Shown in pieces: positions 1 to 11,600 of a stretch of 64,000 nt of DNA (position 1 is the first letter of the stretch; every line of letters begins with the position of its first letter). The notes under the pieces are model-generated. The model worked only from the letters and a program-made list of their open reading frames with translations. It ran no database searches and was not told where the DNA came from. This stretch comes from Gonapodya sp. JEL0774 (Eukaryota > Monoblepharomycota > Monoblepharidomycetes > Monoblepharidales > Gonapodyaceae). Location of the stretch: contig JADIIX010000022.1 of assembly GCA_027604505.1 (NCBI GenBank), positions 88,124 to 152,123 on the forward strand. Direction: 5' to 3'. The translations under genes and the position numbers were made by a program.

Positions 1-2764
1 AACAGTAGGACAACAGGATTAAATCAAAGTCGAGGTTTCGAAGCAACCGCAAACATACCACTTGCTTTCCCGACCACATCCTTCTCGGTTTCAGCATCGC
101 AGGCTCAATTAATTGAATTCTACCAATTTTCCCTGCCCCTACGCTCCAATCCTTATCAACAGAGCCGTCTCCTTCACCTCGAGCTCCAACCCCTCCGTCT
201 GGTCTCAAAGCAACATAGCAAAGCTGCATATAATCATCCGCCGTAAACCAAGTGTCCTTGTTGGTCATCCACACGCCTGCGTCGACGTGATCTTGTATCA
301 AGCCTCTCAACACGCCTCCACCTGTAGGCCCCAGATACTGCTCTTCGGTCCGGGCAATAATCATCGCCTCGGCACGGGCCAGCTCGTTCTGAGGCAAATG
401 CACGTTCATTTCATCACCGTCAAAATCTGCGTTGTAAGTGTTGCAGTTCGCATAATGCATCCGAATGGTTTTCTCGTTGGGAAGGATGCGAGCGGTGTGA
501 GCCATGATTGATGGTTTGTGGAGGGTGGGTTGCCGATTCATGAGAACAAGATCACCACTGAGAAGGTGGCGGTATACTTTTTTCGGTGTATGTGCGGCAA
601 GGGCGGCTGTGTCCGAAACATCGATGTCATCATGGAAATCCTGAAAACCGTTCGATTGAGGTTGTGCTCACCACCAGCCGGTCCCAACTCTGCCGCTGCG
701 CTTCCAGCAACACCTAGTTGGTTTGCAATTGCGGTCCTACTAGCCTCATCCATCATGGCAAGCGACACCAGACTACCATCTTCCATGACCACATGCGTAG
801 CACCAGGCCACTTATGTGCACCGTTGGTAACCGCCTGCCGAAGCTGGGACAGGTTGTGCGCAGTGACGGGAGCAGGATATGTGAGGCGAGTGGCGAAATA
901 CGGGGGAATCTGATTGAAACATAATGACAGAGCCCAATAATCACCAGGTCAGTTCAGCAAAAAGGGTAGTTGGCGCGGTGATTGCAACTTACCCCGATTT
1001 CTCCAGTCTCAATGTTAACGTCAGGACTAATGACACTTCGTCCGGCATAGTTAACCCTCTTGCCCATCATGTGCATTCTAAAGAGTCCCTCCTTTTTCTC
1101 CAATACTTGCCGAATGCCGTTTGCCGTGCCGGTGCTTTTGGTGCCAGCGACTGGTGCACCTGCTTTCGTCGAATCGATGAGGGAATTCACGGTGGACTGA
1201 AGAGTGATGTATGAGGGCAGAATAGCGTTGGAAGATACCGTAAGACCTTTTGAAGCCGGTAGTGCGAGTGGTTTTCCTTGGGCGTCGACTTGTGCAGGAG
1301 CTGAAGCCTTGTAGGCTGCTACTATGATTTCACAAGTTCGAAGAATCCTCGAAAGGATACTGTTTTGGGGGTTGTCGTATGTCACATCGTTCATCTTGGA
1401 GGGTGGGCGGAACCGGGTAGGCGTTACTGGCACTGCCTCGATAAAGAATATGTGGGGACTCGAGACGCGGCCGTCGGTGCCGTTGGCGGGGTCGGTTGCG
1501 ACCTTGGAGCCGTACAAAAGATCCAGCAGCTTCCGCTCCTTATCGTGTGCCCACAAGTTTTTGAGGTAAGTGCGGATTTGAATTGGGGTGAGGTAAACGT
1601 CCTTGCCTGAAGCAGCAAGAGCACTCGCTGTGATTGCGGCTCTTTTGTGGGTTTCCTCCTCATCAACGTCCTCCCCGCCATCATCCCGAACTTCATCGTC
1701 TGAAACTTCCGCTTCGGAACCATCGTCGTCAGAGTCTGCACGTGCTGGCTGGGATGGTCGTCCTACAGACTTTTGTTCCCCGTGATGGGCGACCGTTCCT
1801 GTCGTCCCTGGTAGACGGGCGAGCCCCTTTGACTCGTTACGTTTTCTGAGCTTATCGCTGAGAGTCTTTTCAAAGATCTTGATGAAGCCCTCTTTTCGTA
1901 GTCCAGGTGATTGCGCTTTGCAATGAGCACAGGTATTTGGAACAGTCGAGTGGAATGCTTTGACGAGTGTTTGAAAATGTCCAGTAGAAACCGTGCTTTT
2001 TCTCACGTCACGAGGTCGCTCAGAGACTCGGCTGATATGATCCTCAACGTACTCGTCCATCCAGCGCAACACATCCTGTTGCGATACTTTAGGGGACTTG
2101 CGCTTTGCAGCTGGGTTCGCCGCGTCGGCGGCCTCCTCTTCCACAGCATCGTCGAGGCTCGTAAATCTCGACATTTGCGAGTCTATGTAAGCGTCGAGTT
2201 CAGTAGCTTCGATAGGAAGGCCGGCGTGCAGGAGACGGAGTTTGGAGGTGAGGTTGTGAACCTGATGGTAAGATAGGTCCGGATCTCAAACGGATCATAA
2301 TAGAGTATTTTCGCTCAGCACTCACAACCACTGTTGACGTTCGCAGTCTCCAGCAGTAGAAGCACAAAGATCGGAGTAATCGATACATCGTTGGAAAAGT
2401 GATTGGGTTGTAAACAGGGAGCGGGAGCTCGATATGACCAAAATGGCCAGGGCACGCAAAGTAGGAGAGCCCACAGGTTGCGCATCTTTGATAACGTGCG
2501 TTGCAGAATGGAAGAATTTGCATTGACGTAGTGTGTTGGAAGGAATATAGACTTCACACCCCCAAACCGAAGAGCTCACGTGTCCTTCTTGTCAAATGGA
2601 CCAAGCGCCAGATCATACAATCCGCCATCTTGAGGATGTCCAAGTTGGTCAAAAGCGCTGGGTGCAGTGAGCTTCTTCACCGAGATTTGGCGGATCTCAT
2701 CGGCAGAGTAGAAGGAGAAGGACACTGCCGAAATTTCCGCCAAAAATGGATTTGATGGATTCAT
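1..2764 (-). CDS. RPA1: RNA polymerase I largest subunit (A190), 3' part missing
   Basis: Largest catalytic subunit of RNA polymerase I, which makes the large rRNA precursor in the nucleolus. Exons read 2764-2580, 2485-2326, 2261-993, 909-672 and 606-59. They join in phase and give about 800 residues before an intron (GTATGT donor at 58) that leaves the window. The N-terminal zinc ligands CATC...CPGHFGH fall at about residues 62-76, and the Mg-binding loop NADFDGDEMNVH at about 676-687 (near base 433). Also seen are the clamp motifs GLFRMHMMGKRVNYAGRSV and MNRQPTLHKPSIMAH. An acidic stretch (DSDDDGSEAEVSDDEV) near residue 260 is typical of A190 and separates it from the Pol II and Pol III subunits. 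The family is about 1,650 residues, so roughly half is present. The start is the first ATG and is followed directly by the conserved N-terminus. The 65-nt intron 671-607 was chosen over a 31-nt alternative because only it keeps the frame. Confidence 0.95.
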
Positions 2765-3569
2765 TGTAGTGATTTAGGGGCCTTCTGAGCCAGCCCTGGT
2801 GTTCGAATTACGTTTTCGACCAGCCGTCTGAAGTTTCTCTTCCCATCCTCAGCTCACGTCGTGTGCCAGCATTCTTGTGCCGATCAGCCAGTCAGTGCTA
2901 CCACCCTGATATATTAATGTATGTGCTCCCATTTTCACCCAGTGAGTGTCCTACTCGGACTTGACGTTCAGATATCTGGGGATGATGCGGAGAAACGCGG
3001 CATTCCTAGGTTCATTCTTGTTCAGTGGGTCTTGGGGAGGACGTCATGTCGAACAAATTGACGGCGCTTACAGTGTCGTTTTCACCCGGACGAGATGAGC
3101 TTCCTAAGACGGTGGTCATCCGCGGTCTATGATGCCGTTGATGGAGCTAGACCAACGAATCTGTCTCATCGACGATTCCAATCCAACGTGATTCGAATCC
3201 AATGAAGCTTCAGTGGGATAAAGTACTTTTTACAATCAGGAATCTTACGAATCCAATGAAGAAGATAAAGCACCCTTCCTTGTGAGGAATCACCTCCCCA
3301 AACACGGACTTCACTTCCTTGCCAGGGAATGCTTTTCGTGTCTGGACAGTTCTGGATGGACAGCACCACCACGCACACCCAAAAACAAAAGAACTTTCCG
3401 CAATTTCAATAAAAAGATATGAGTACTCTATTCAAGCGTGGACTCTCTAGTCAGCAGACAAATTAGTATGTAACAATAACAGGTTGTAATCACAAAGTTC
3501 GTCTTTTCCACTTGATTCACCACAGACGGTGTTTTTCTGCCTCATGTACAAAAACCATGAGGGTTTCAA
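2765..3569. other. Intergenic: RPA1 promoter side and ABCG 3' flank
   Basis: No gene is supported here. The stretch lies upstream of RPA1 and downstream of the ABCG stop codon. An imperfect short direct repeat (AATCCAATGAAG, at about 3197 and 3249) is the only structure seen. No RNA gene was recognised. Confidence 0.6.
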
Positions 3570-6298
3570 TCATGCCAACCGGTGCTTGGTGCGTGTGCCG
3601 ATATGGAGGGCGTATATTGCACCAACAATCGCCAAGAACAGGAAGACGAATCCGGTTCCAAAATTTTGCCAGAAGCCCTTGATGTAGCATGCGTCCGGAT
3701 TTGTCCTTATTGTGAGGCCAGGAACAACCTCGACCGGAGGAGGGAAGTCGATTCCGAACCACCCTTGACCAATCATGCACATCTGTCATTGGGCATAATC
3801 GACTACGTTAAGAATAGCTAAATAAAGACTGGTCACACATTCCACTCACAGTGTATTGCAGAGGGTCCAAAAGCTTGGTCCAAGGAATGAGTTTGTTCAC
3901 CGCATCAAAAGACCCACTGAACATGGAAGATGGGAGAATCATTACCACCGAGGCAATGACGACAGCGGCGCCCATGTGCGGGATGAGCGCACCGATGGCC
4001 AGAGCACAAATGACAAAGTAGACTCTGTTGATGCAAGTAACACGATTAGGTATAGGGGCAGGCAAGCCTTCAAATCCCAGCACTCACGAAATCTGGCTTC
4101 CGGCAAGCATGAAGGCGGCAGGGTTCTGGACGCCGATTGTTCCCCAATATACGAGACCATCTAATATAGTGTACAGAGTGTGGAATAGTCCCCAGACGGT
4201 AAGTCTCGCAAAGAACATGGTGGTTGGTCTGTACATGTACGCGGCTGTGTACGATAATACATGTCAGCACGATCGAAATCGAATGTAGGGGGGGAGAAAT
4301 CTTTTTTACGTACCTCGTTCTCGTTTGATAGTCAGCCGATTCTCGAGGAAAACGGGAATCGGCACCGTCATAGACAAAAATGAGAGCCCAGTGAGATAAA
4401 AGAAGACAAACCCAAAGCTATGGATTGGAAAATTAGAGGAAAACGTTCCGCGTCAGCCGGTGTATTGAGAGAGATTCGAAACAGAAAGGGATTCTCACAA
4501 GTTCGTCTGGCCAGCAAGCTTGGCGGTATCAAGCTGCCAATATATTACAGAGAACACAAGCAGAGTAGCTATTGCACCCGAAGCTGTTCATTGTGACATT
4601 GTCAATTAACAGGTTCAATTTCGGGAGAATCATGGTATGTGAACCTCTACTCACTCCGCACGGCTATGAGAAGTTTATCACGTATCAGCAGAATAAACGA
4701 GAGCCGAAGTAGAACGAGGAACTCCGCGAACCACCCGAGAGCGAGACTAGTTTCGATTGTAACCGCGACATTCTTGTGCTGGCTTGCCTTTGTGTCTGCC
4801 AAATCGGTGTACATCTCAGCTTTCCATTGAAAATTTAATACCTCTGCAGAGTTTTTCAAACTTACTCATGCGTACCAATCCCACTTTACCCTCGCTCTTC
4901 TCCCAAGACCCGGAGAGCTCCTCGATCCTTTTGTTGCTCTGCTCCTCGAGCTCCGGAGTTCTCAAGTCTGGTGTGCAGATATCAAGCCAGTAGTCGCTTG
5001 GGTTCACTTTGTCTGGCACCGGGAAACCCATTTTGGTGAAGTGGTCGTGTGCTTCAGGTACCGTGCCCATGAAGATGACCGTGCCCTTGGAGAGGATGAG
5101 TAGCTTGTCGAACAACGCTAGAATATTTTCACGGGGTTGATGGATGCTGATCATACAGATTTGCTCTTCTCGGGTGGTGATATCTGTGAAGTACCCAATC
5201 GTCAACCATTCCACAACAATATCATACCAAAGACGAAGATCTCACCTCTCAAGAATTGAACGGTGTTCAAGGCCGTGAAACTATCTAAGCCAGAAGTCGG
5301 CTCATCGAGGAAGAGGATTTCGGGATGGTTGAGCTGGAAAATGGTAGAGTCACATCAGCCAAGGTTCATATCTGGCGACAAATATTCACACGAACCATGG
5401 AAACAGCGATCGCGAGACGTTTCTTCTGACCCGTCGAGATGCCCTTGGTGAAGCGCTCAGGGTTTCCGACAATAACGTCGCGGCATGTGGTGAGGCCCAG
5501 CTTGCGAAGAACAATAAGTGAGCGAAAGCCAGGCATCCGTAGAATCAACCTCGAACTCACCTGCTGCAAAACTTCTTCAATGCGTCTTTTCTTCTCCAGA
5601 CGGGTGACATTCTTAATTTTGAACTCGGCACTGTAATCCAGAATCTCGCCCACAGTGAGGTCCCCAAAGAAACAATCCAATTGCTCGACTGACGACAAAA
5701 TGTTCGCTACATGAGAGTCACTTCACCGAAAGACAGCTGAAAAAGTCTTACCGAATCCATAGAGCCATGGCCACATCGTGTGATCACGGGGTTTGGAGTT
5801 GAAGAGTATCTGGCCCTCCAGGTTGCCTTCTGCGAAACGGCCACTCAAAATATTGAGAAGCGTAGTTTTCTATTACAGGGTCAATGAAGAAGGATTGGTG
5901 ACAGTGAATACAGGAGAAACATAAAATTTGAAGACACTCACGCCGGATCCGGAGCCGCCCATGACGGCGATCATCTCCCCTATAAGCGAGAATGTCAGCA
6001 TCACCACTGGGTAACAATTTTCAGACGGCTAGAGCTCACCGGACCGCGCAACCCCTGACACACTTTGGAGAATACTTTTCTCCTCCCCAGTTTGCTCGGT
6101 CACAGTGTACGTGAGGTCTTTCCATCTTAGAGTGCATCGTTGCTTGCCACCCTGATATCCATGCGATTGCATCCAGTTAGTGTCAGTGTCTTCTCCCGAT
6201 TGCGCGAGTGAGGAGGACTGGCTCACATTGATTTCCGCGTCCCCGTTGAGAGGAGTTGTGAGCGGAATGTCAAGAATAGTTGATTCGGAAGAAGACAT
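3570..6298 (-). CDS. Half-size ABC transporter, ABCG (White/WBC) family
   Basis: Membrane ATPase expected to dimerise and export lipids or drugs; the substrate is unknown. Thirteen exons join in phase: 6298-6040, 5979-5942, 5869-5752, 5706-5561, 5500-5396, 5333-5246, 5183-4866, 4843-4655, 4583-4499, 4417-4314, 4244-4088, 4024-3850 and 3782-3570. They give 664 residues, the usual length of a half transporter. The order is nucleotide-binding domain then membrane domain, the reverse of ABCB. Walker A GGSGSGKTT is at about 94-102, with an intron falling between GSG and KTT. The signature reads ISTGQKKR at about 208 instead of the usual SGG form. Walker B is ILFLDEPTSGLDS at about 227, and the H-loop is SIHQPR. 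The C-terminal half holds about six hydrophobic segments from about residue 380 onward, for example ALGWFAEFLVLLRLSFILL and VGAIYAL near the end. No second NBD exists, so it is not a full PDR pump. The donor after exon 5 is GTTCGT. Confidence 0.92.
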
Positions 6299-7318
6299 TA
6301 GAGATGTTGATGCGCGATGGTTCCGCGATCTATATATCAGAAATCTTGGGTTCTTGTGAGAAATGGTCTTGGATGGGACTTTGGTGGTTTTATACTTGGG
6401 AGGGCATTATATATTGCGCTTTATATGTTGGTGTTCGTGGTGGCGAAAACGTCGCCTCACCCCTTCCGTGGATACATATTACTACTTTCGCTTTTATTGT
6501 TTGTTACCCACGTACACCCTATTGCGTGGTGGTGATACTCCTTTGAGTCGGCAACGTATTCTTCACGCGCAGCCATTTTACTGTAATCAATCAAGCCGTT
6601 GCGCTCACTTGCTGGGAAAGAGTACCGCCTCTGTTGCTGAGATGGCGGTTCTACAGGAACAAAATTGATGCCATCGATGAAGCGTGAGATCATTGAGTAG
6701 AGTAATTCTCTGCGGGGTTGGATGTGTTGCATCCGAGAAACGTGGCACAGTCATGCAAAGGCTTCCATCCAGGCAGTCAATTATTCCACATCCGGCGTTC
6801 ATACATTTTAATCCCCGCTCGATATATTCAACTATCCGCTGCGTCGTATGCGCATGTTTCTTCCAATCTTATGGTTTACTTTCACTAACATACTACATTT
6901 ACACGAAGTTGATACTGCAGCCGTGTCAGTCCCGCACATGTCGCTGTGACTTTTGCAAATCACATCATCCACGTATATAAATCATATAGTATCCACAGCT
7001 GCCCCTGCAACACACTTTTTGCACTAAAAGATGGTATTGTATAAAGCAACTTTTTGACGGGTATGCCCCGTTGACTGAACGCCGGTAGGTCCCGCTCCTC
7101 GGTGCGTCCGACAGCCTGTTTTAAGATGATTGATATGAAAGTCCCGTGATTCGCGGTGCAGGTGGTCCGAGAGGGAGTGGGGCCCTTCTCTCGACGTTGC
7201 GAATTCCATCCCATTCGAAGCAGAGCCAATTTCCGACCAAGATGAGAAATTCGTTAGAATCTACAGGAGTGACAGGAGCATGGCGATATATCTATATTTC
7301 CCCCGAAACCCCCATGGT
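6299..7318. other. Intergenic: ABCG promoter side and SDHAF4 3' flank
   Basis: About 1 kb without a supportable gene. Short open frames exist on both strands but none shows a domain, a splice pattern or codon structure like its neighbours. Nothing else was recognised. Confidence 0.55.
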
Positions 7319-7873
7319 CTAAAAGTCGATGACTCTGCCCTTCCTCTCCCAGTCTCCATAACGAGTGGGCTCTGGCCCTTTAGGTCCACCCCTCTCGCCC
7401 GTGCGAGGGTTCACATCGTTCTCAAATGGCAGCAGGGGTTCCCGCTCTGCGTCGGGATGTCGTTCCTCTTGCAAACTGTCTGCCGCCGCGACAACCTCCT
7501 CATGAGATTCACCAGGCCCAAGTTCTTCCTCCCGTTCACCACGAATACCTGATGGTGCAACGAGTTGAATAGAAGGGTTTCGGTCTTCAATAAGAGCGTC
7601 CATTTCCCTCTGAGCAGCCTTGTCCCCAAGAGGAATGGGTCCAGGTCGTGAAAATCGATCAGGAGGGGACGAAAAGACACGCGAGGGAAGGTAGGAGCAG
7701 GTTGGTGATGGGGATGGGCGGGATTGCCGAGCGATTGAAGATGGCCCGGTGGAGTAAATGGATCGGAGCGAAACACAGGAGCAATCGGAGGCAAGCTGAT
7801 GATAGGTCATGACAGAGACAAGAAGATTGCGAGATGCTGAGGCTGAACAGATTGCGCGTGTGAGAACGGACAT
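7319..7873 (-). CDS. SDHAF4: Succinate dehydrogenase assembly factor 4 (SDHAF4/Sdh8, DUF1674)
   Basis: Mitochondrial matrix chaperone that binds the flavinated catalytic subunit of complex II before assembly (known for the family). A single exon of 184 residues carries the family's diagnostic C-terminus: NPRTGERGGPKGPEPTRYGD at about 155-174, followed by WERKGRVIDF up to the stop. The N-terminus is basic and rich in Ser/Arg with no acidic residues over the first 25 positions, as expected of a mitochondrial presequence. The middle (about 85-150) is acidic, low in complexity and poorly conserved, which makes this protein longer than the human one (about 108). The start is the first ATG of the frame. 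The neighbouring ABCG and SMC6 genes have no obvious functional link. Confidence 0.93.
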   Translation of the reverse strand: MSVLTRAICSASASRNLLVSVMTYHQLASDCSCVSLRSIYSTGPSSIARQSRPSPSPTCSYLPSRVFSSPPDRFSRPGPIPLGDKAAQREMDALIEDRNPSIQLVAPSGIRGEREEELGPGESHEEVVAAADSLQEERHPDAEREPLLPFENDVNPRTGERGGPKGPEPTRYGDWERKGRVIDF

Positions 7874-8662
7874 ATTTCTCTGCTGTTGAGTGAAAGATGC
7901 TATGTTGGAGCGGTCCTGACGATGTGCGACATCTCATTTATCTTCCAGATGAACCCACGCCAGGAAGGAAGGATGGGGTCATGCAACGTCATATAATCAC
8001 TTGTTGATCTAATATTGGTGAAATACATCATTATTTACTTGCCATACCTCGCAATTTCATTTGCACTCATGATTCGGCAGCACGACAATTGGGAGATTGA
8101 ACCTCAACATCGGCATGACGGACACTCATGTGGAATGGCAATCACTCGAAGGCGACGAGGATCCAAATCACTGATGCCCAATCGTCGAGAACACCATCGA
8201 AAGTGGACAAAGACCACCAATGCCCGCCATCGACACATTCCATTCTCCATAACATGAAAAGATTGGGCATAGTAGTTGTATCGGATCAAAACGGCACTAC
8301 TACACCCACGAAGAGAGATGAGTAGCTTCCTACACCGACATCCCGCGACAGTCTTCACCCCGCGTGAGCAGGCCTCCAACCGCCAGCAAAGATTCCTTCT
8401 CTCATCCCTCGTGAGAGGCCCGAAGACCTCTAACTGGCAACGCGTTCCGCGATAGGCGGGCGGTCGTGGCAGGGAAGATTGGCTTTTGTTTTCAACTTGT
8501 CAAATCGCTTTATAAGCACGTGTGCACGGGCACCCGACCACAGGAGTCATACTGTACATTCCAATTTATTAGGTACACACTGACATCTACTGTGTGTAAA
8601 GGAAAATAGAATCCCCCCAGAACGAGACAAAGCACATCCGATAGCCCCCGAAACACGTCGCA
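7874..8662. other. Intergenic: SDHAF4 promoter side and SMC6 3' flank
   Basis: No gene, RNA or repeat was recognised. The stretch is upstream of SDHAF4 and downstream of the SMC6 stop, so it should contain the SDHAF4 promoter. Confidence 0.55.
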
Positions 8663-11600
8663 TCATTCCCCATCATCTTCCCCCGCAGCAGCACCTCCTC
8701 CAATCATATCGTCTAACCTCCTCTGGTCTCCTCTCACAGGATCCTTCAGCTTATGCACCCGGCATACCACTCCGTCGATATCCACCTTAGGCTGATCTTG
8801 CGGGGTGATAAAAATGTACTGGGCTTCGGATGAACGCGCGAACTCGGACTAATCGTGAGTATTAAAGCGTTGAGATGAGGAGGAGAGTGATATGGTCAGT
8901 TTGATGATTGAATGATAGCCGCTACACTGCGCAAGTCGCTTCCGCTACTCACCATCATCTTGAGTGCCATGTTACGGTTCACGGCGTCCTACGAAGCAGA
9001 GATGGAAAGGTGCCACATTTAAACGCGAACAGATTTAGGAACGTGGGAGAGAACCCACCATGAATACATCAAACTCGTCCAGGCACCTGACAGGGCTCCC
9101 CATTGCCTCCCACATGGCCAGAAGAAGGCACACCTGCGAGAACGACTTTTCACCTCCGGAAAGCGTGGCAGGGTCTCTTTTGCCGCCGTTGGTGGTATTG
9201 TCGAGATGCGTGGAAGAGTCGGTTCGAACCTAAAACGTGCGAAAGTGACAATACACCCAAAGATTGTCAACATTCTTGTTTCGAGGTGCTTCTAATCCAC
9301 CGACCCAGACGCGGTCCGAAGCCGACACTTACTTTCATTGTTAGTTTCTGCGCCTTGTGGTCCAATCTGAGGGAACCCGAGTAACCACGTTTGTTAAGCA
9401 AATCAGCAAACACCATCCGCGACCGCGCCGTGATGAAGCCGGTTAAATGGTCCAGTTTGGTCGCACGCTTGCTGTGAGCATCTGCGAGTTCCTTTTGTCG
9501 TAGAAGTTCGCAATTAAAGCTTTGAGGTGATTCTCCCGACGAAGAAAAATGAGTGTTTCACATACGTCGGAAAGTTGGCGCATTTCAACAACTTTTCTCT
9601 TAGCATCCTCGTACATCTCTTTCTTCGCTTTGAGCTTTGCTTCCACATCCGCACGAGAGCCAACACTGACAGAGTTGATCCCAAATTAGCAAACAGAATA
9701 ACGCATTCAGGCTTTGAACTTACTTCTTTTCTCGTTCCCGTAGCCTGCTTTCCGATTCCCTAATTTTCTTTTCAAGCTGCTTGGCGTCAAATTCGATATT
9801 CACCCGTTCGCACTGTGTGGAAGCTCGCTCTGTAGCTTCCTAGAGAGGGTGAACAGTCCCTTGAAGTGCGCTGGGTGCTAAGATTGACTGATAACGTGCT
9901 CACTTGTACGAGTGCTGCACGCTCATCCCGATTCTTCTTCAAATCCTTGATCATACCCTCATAATGTTCCTTCTTCTCTTCCCACTGTTTGGTCCTGGCG
10001 GCAAATTTGGTGACATCGCGATGAAGATCGTCTAGTTCACCCTGTAGACAGGGCAAAGGCAGCGTACATGTGTTCACACAGAGAATTTACAGAAAAAAGG
10101 GATTCGAATCTTACCTGCTTCGCGGCAGCCTCGGATTTGCGATCGTTTATGTCAGCCTTGATCTTCTCTATCTGGTCTTTCAAGGGCGGAAGCTTCTCGT
10201 TCTTCACGATAGCCATCTGCGCGACTACGTCTGGGTATTGACGTTGAAGCTCCGCGATTCTTTCTTCCCCGGCGCGTTTTTCCTCTTCGAGATTAGCCAC
10301 ATTTGCAGTTTCAACACGCTCAGAAAGTTCTTCCAGAAGTTCTCGCAGCTGGACTTGAAGTGAACGAATTCGAGAATCAAGGCTGCGACATTTGACCTGT
10401 AAGGCACCGCAATTAGCTGGGTCTGGGTCAGACATGTAATAGTGAATTCGGAAACTTGCATTCTCGGCGTCACGTAACCGCGAAGCCGATCCTCTTTCCC
10501 GCTCTATGTTTCGAAGTTCGGTTTGAATAGCGCCATACTTATGTTCCTGTTCTGCTTTGAGGTCACGCTGCAATTGGATTTGCGCGGCTGTATCCGCGGA
10601 GAGCCGAAGTTGATTGGGGAGGTTGATAGAGCGCGTGATATTACCACCGGAACTGTTTCCGAAGGAAGGTATCTACCATTACTAGAACAGCTCTAGAAAT
10701 TCCGTGGACCTTCGAACTTACGCGCTGCCAACACTGTATCCTTCTTTACACAGCATCGACGAAACATTGCGAGGAAACCGTTTACCATTCTTAAAGGCAA
10801 AGTCTCGTGAAAACGCCTGGCTAACGAACCGCACAAAACGGAGGGAGACGAACCCTGTCATAGACTTCCCTTGCTTCCGCACGTGTTTGCCACAAGGTCG
10901 TGGACTCAATACGGTGATTGATGATCAAATGGTTCAGTACCTATTGTGAACCGATTCCTGAAGCATCCATCGTTTGAAGCAAGTAGACGGACTACTCACG
11001 ATTTGGTCCAGTACCTGAGAAAGTGCAGACACCACCAAGAGCACAATGAGCGGAACGGAGGTGGGCGCTCAGTGACTAGTGATACATACGTCAATTTCAC
11101 TTAAAGTCGTGATAAAGTCCTCAGACGGGAGTCCATCTTGAAAGCGAATAGCCTCTCTGTTTCGCGTTATATAGATACTTGCCTGACTAGAAACAAGCGT
11201 AAGACGATTGAAAAGGATTCTCAACAAACACACTCTTCGTTGACGACACTTACTATCGATATTTGCTGAACACGCTCTGGAGCACATCTCTGTCGTCTTT
11301 ACAGTCCACTGCAAACGCGAAAACAGAGGGCCCAAGATTTGACTCAATCAGTGCACCCCAAGGATTCCTGGGGTTCTTCGGTCGAATGTACATTCCAAAC
11401 GGCCCGATTGGTTTGCTCATCTTCCACCGGCGCTGATTGTGCAAAAGTTCAATGTCTTTCAGAATAGCAGGAAGGTCCTTGCCAAACATAGCGACACGGT
11501 TCCTGCGAGCGTCTTCGAAACGCTGAACGCTACTATCGGCGTTTTCTATCTCGGAGCGGACTTTGCTGAGATCGCGTTTAAGTGCATCAATGCGTTCAGT

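Noticed and set aside
641-671. A 31-nt intron in RPA1 (GTGAGC...TTTTCAG)
   Set aside because: It leaves the downstream exon out of frame; the 65-nt intron 671-607 ending GACACAG keeps the frame.
3166-3378. A 70-codon minus-strand open frame between RPA1 and ABCG
   Set aside because: No domain, no conserved feature, and it overlaps an imperfect repeat of the intergenic region.
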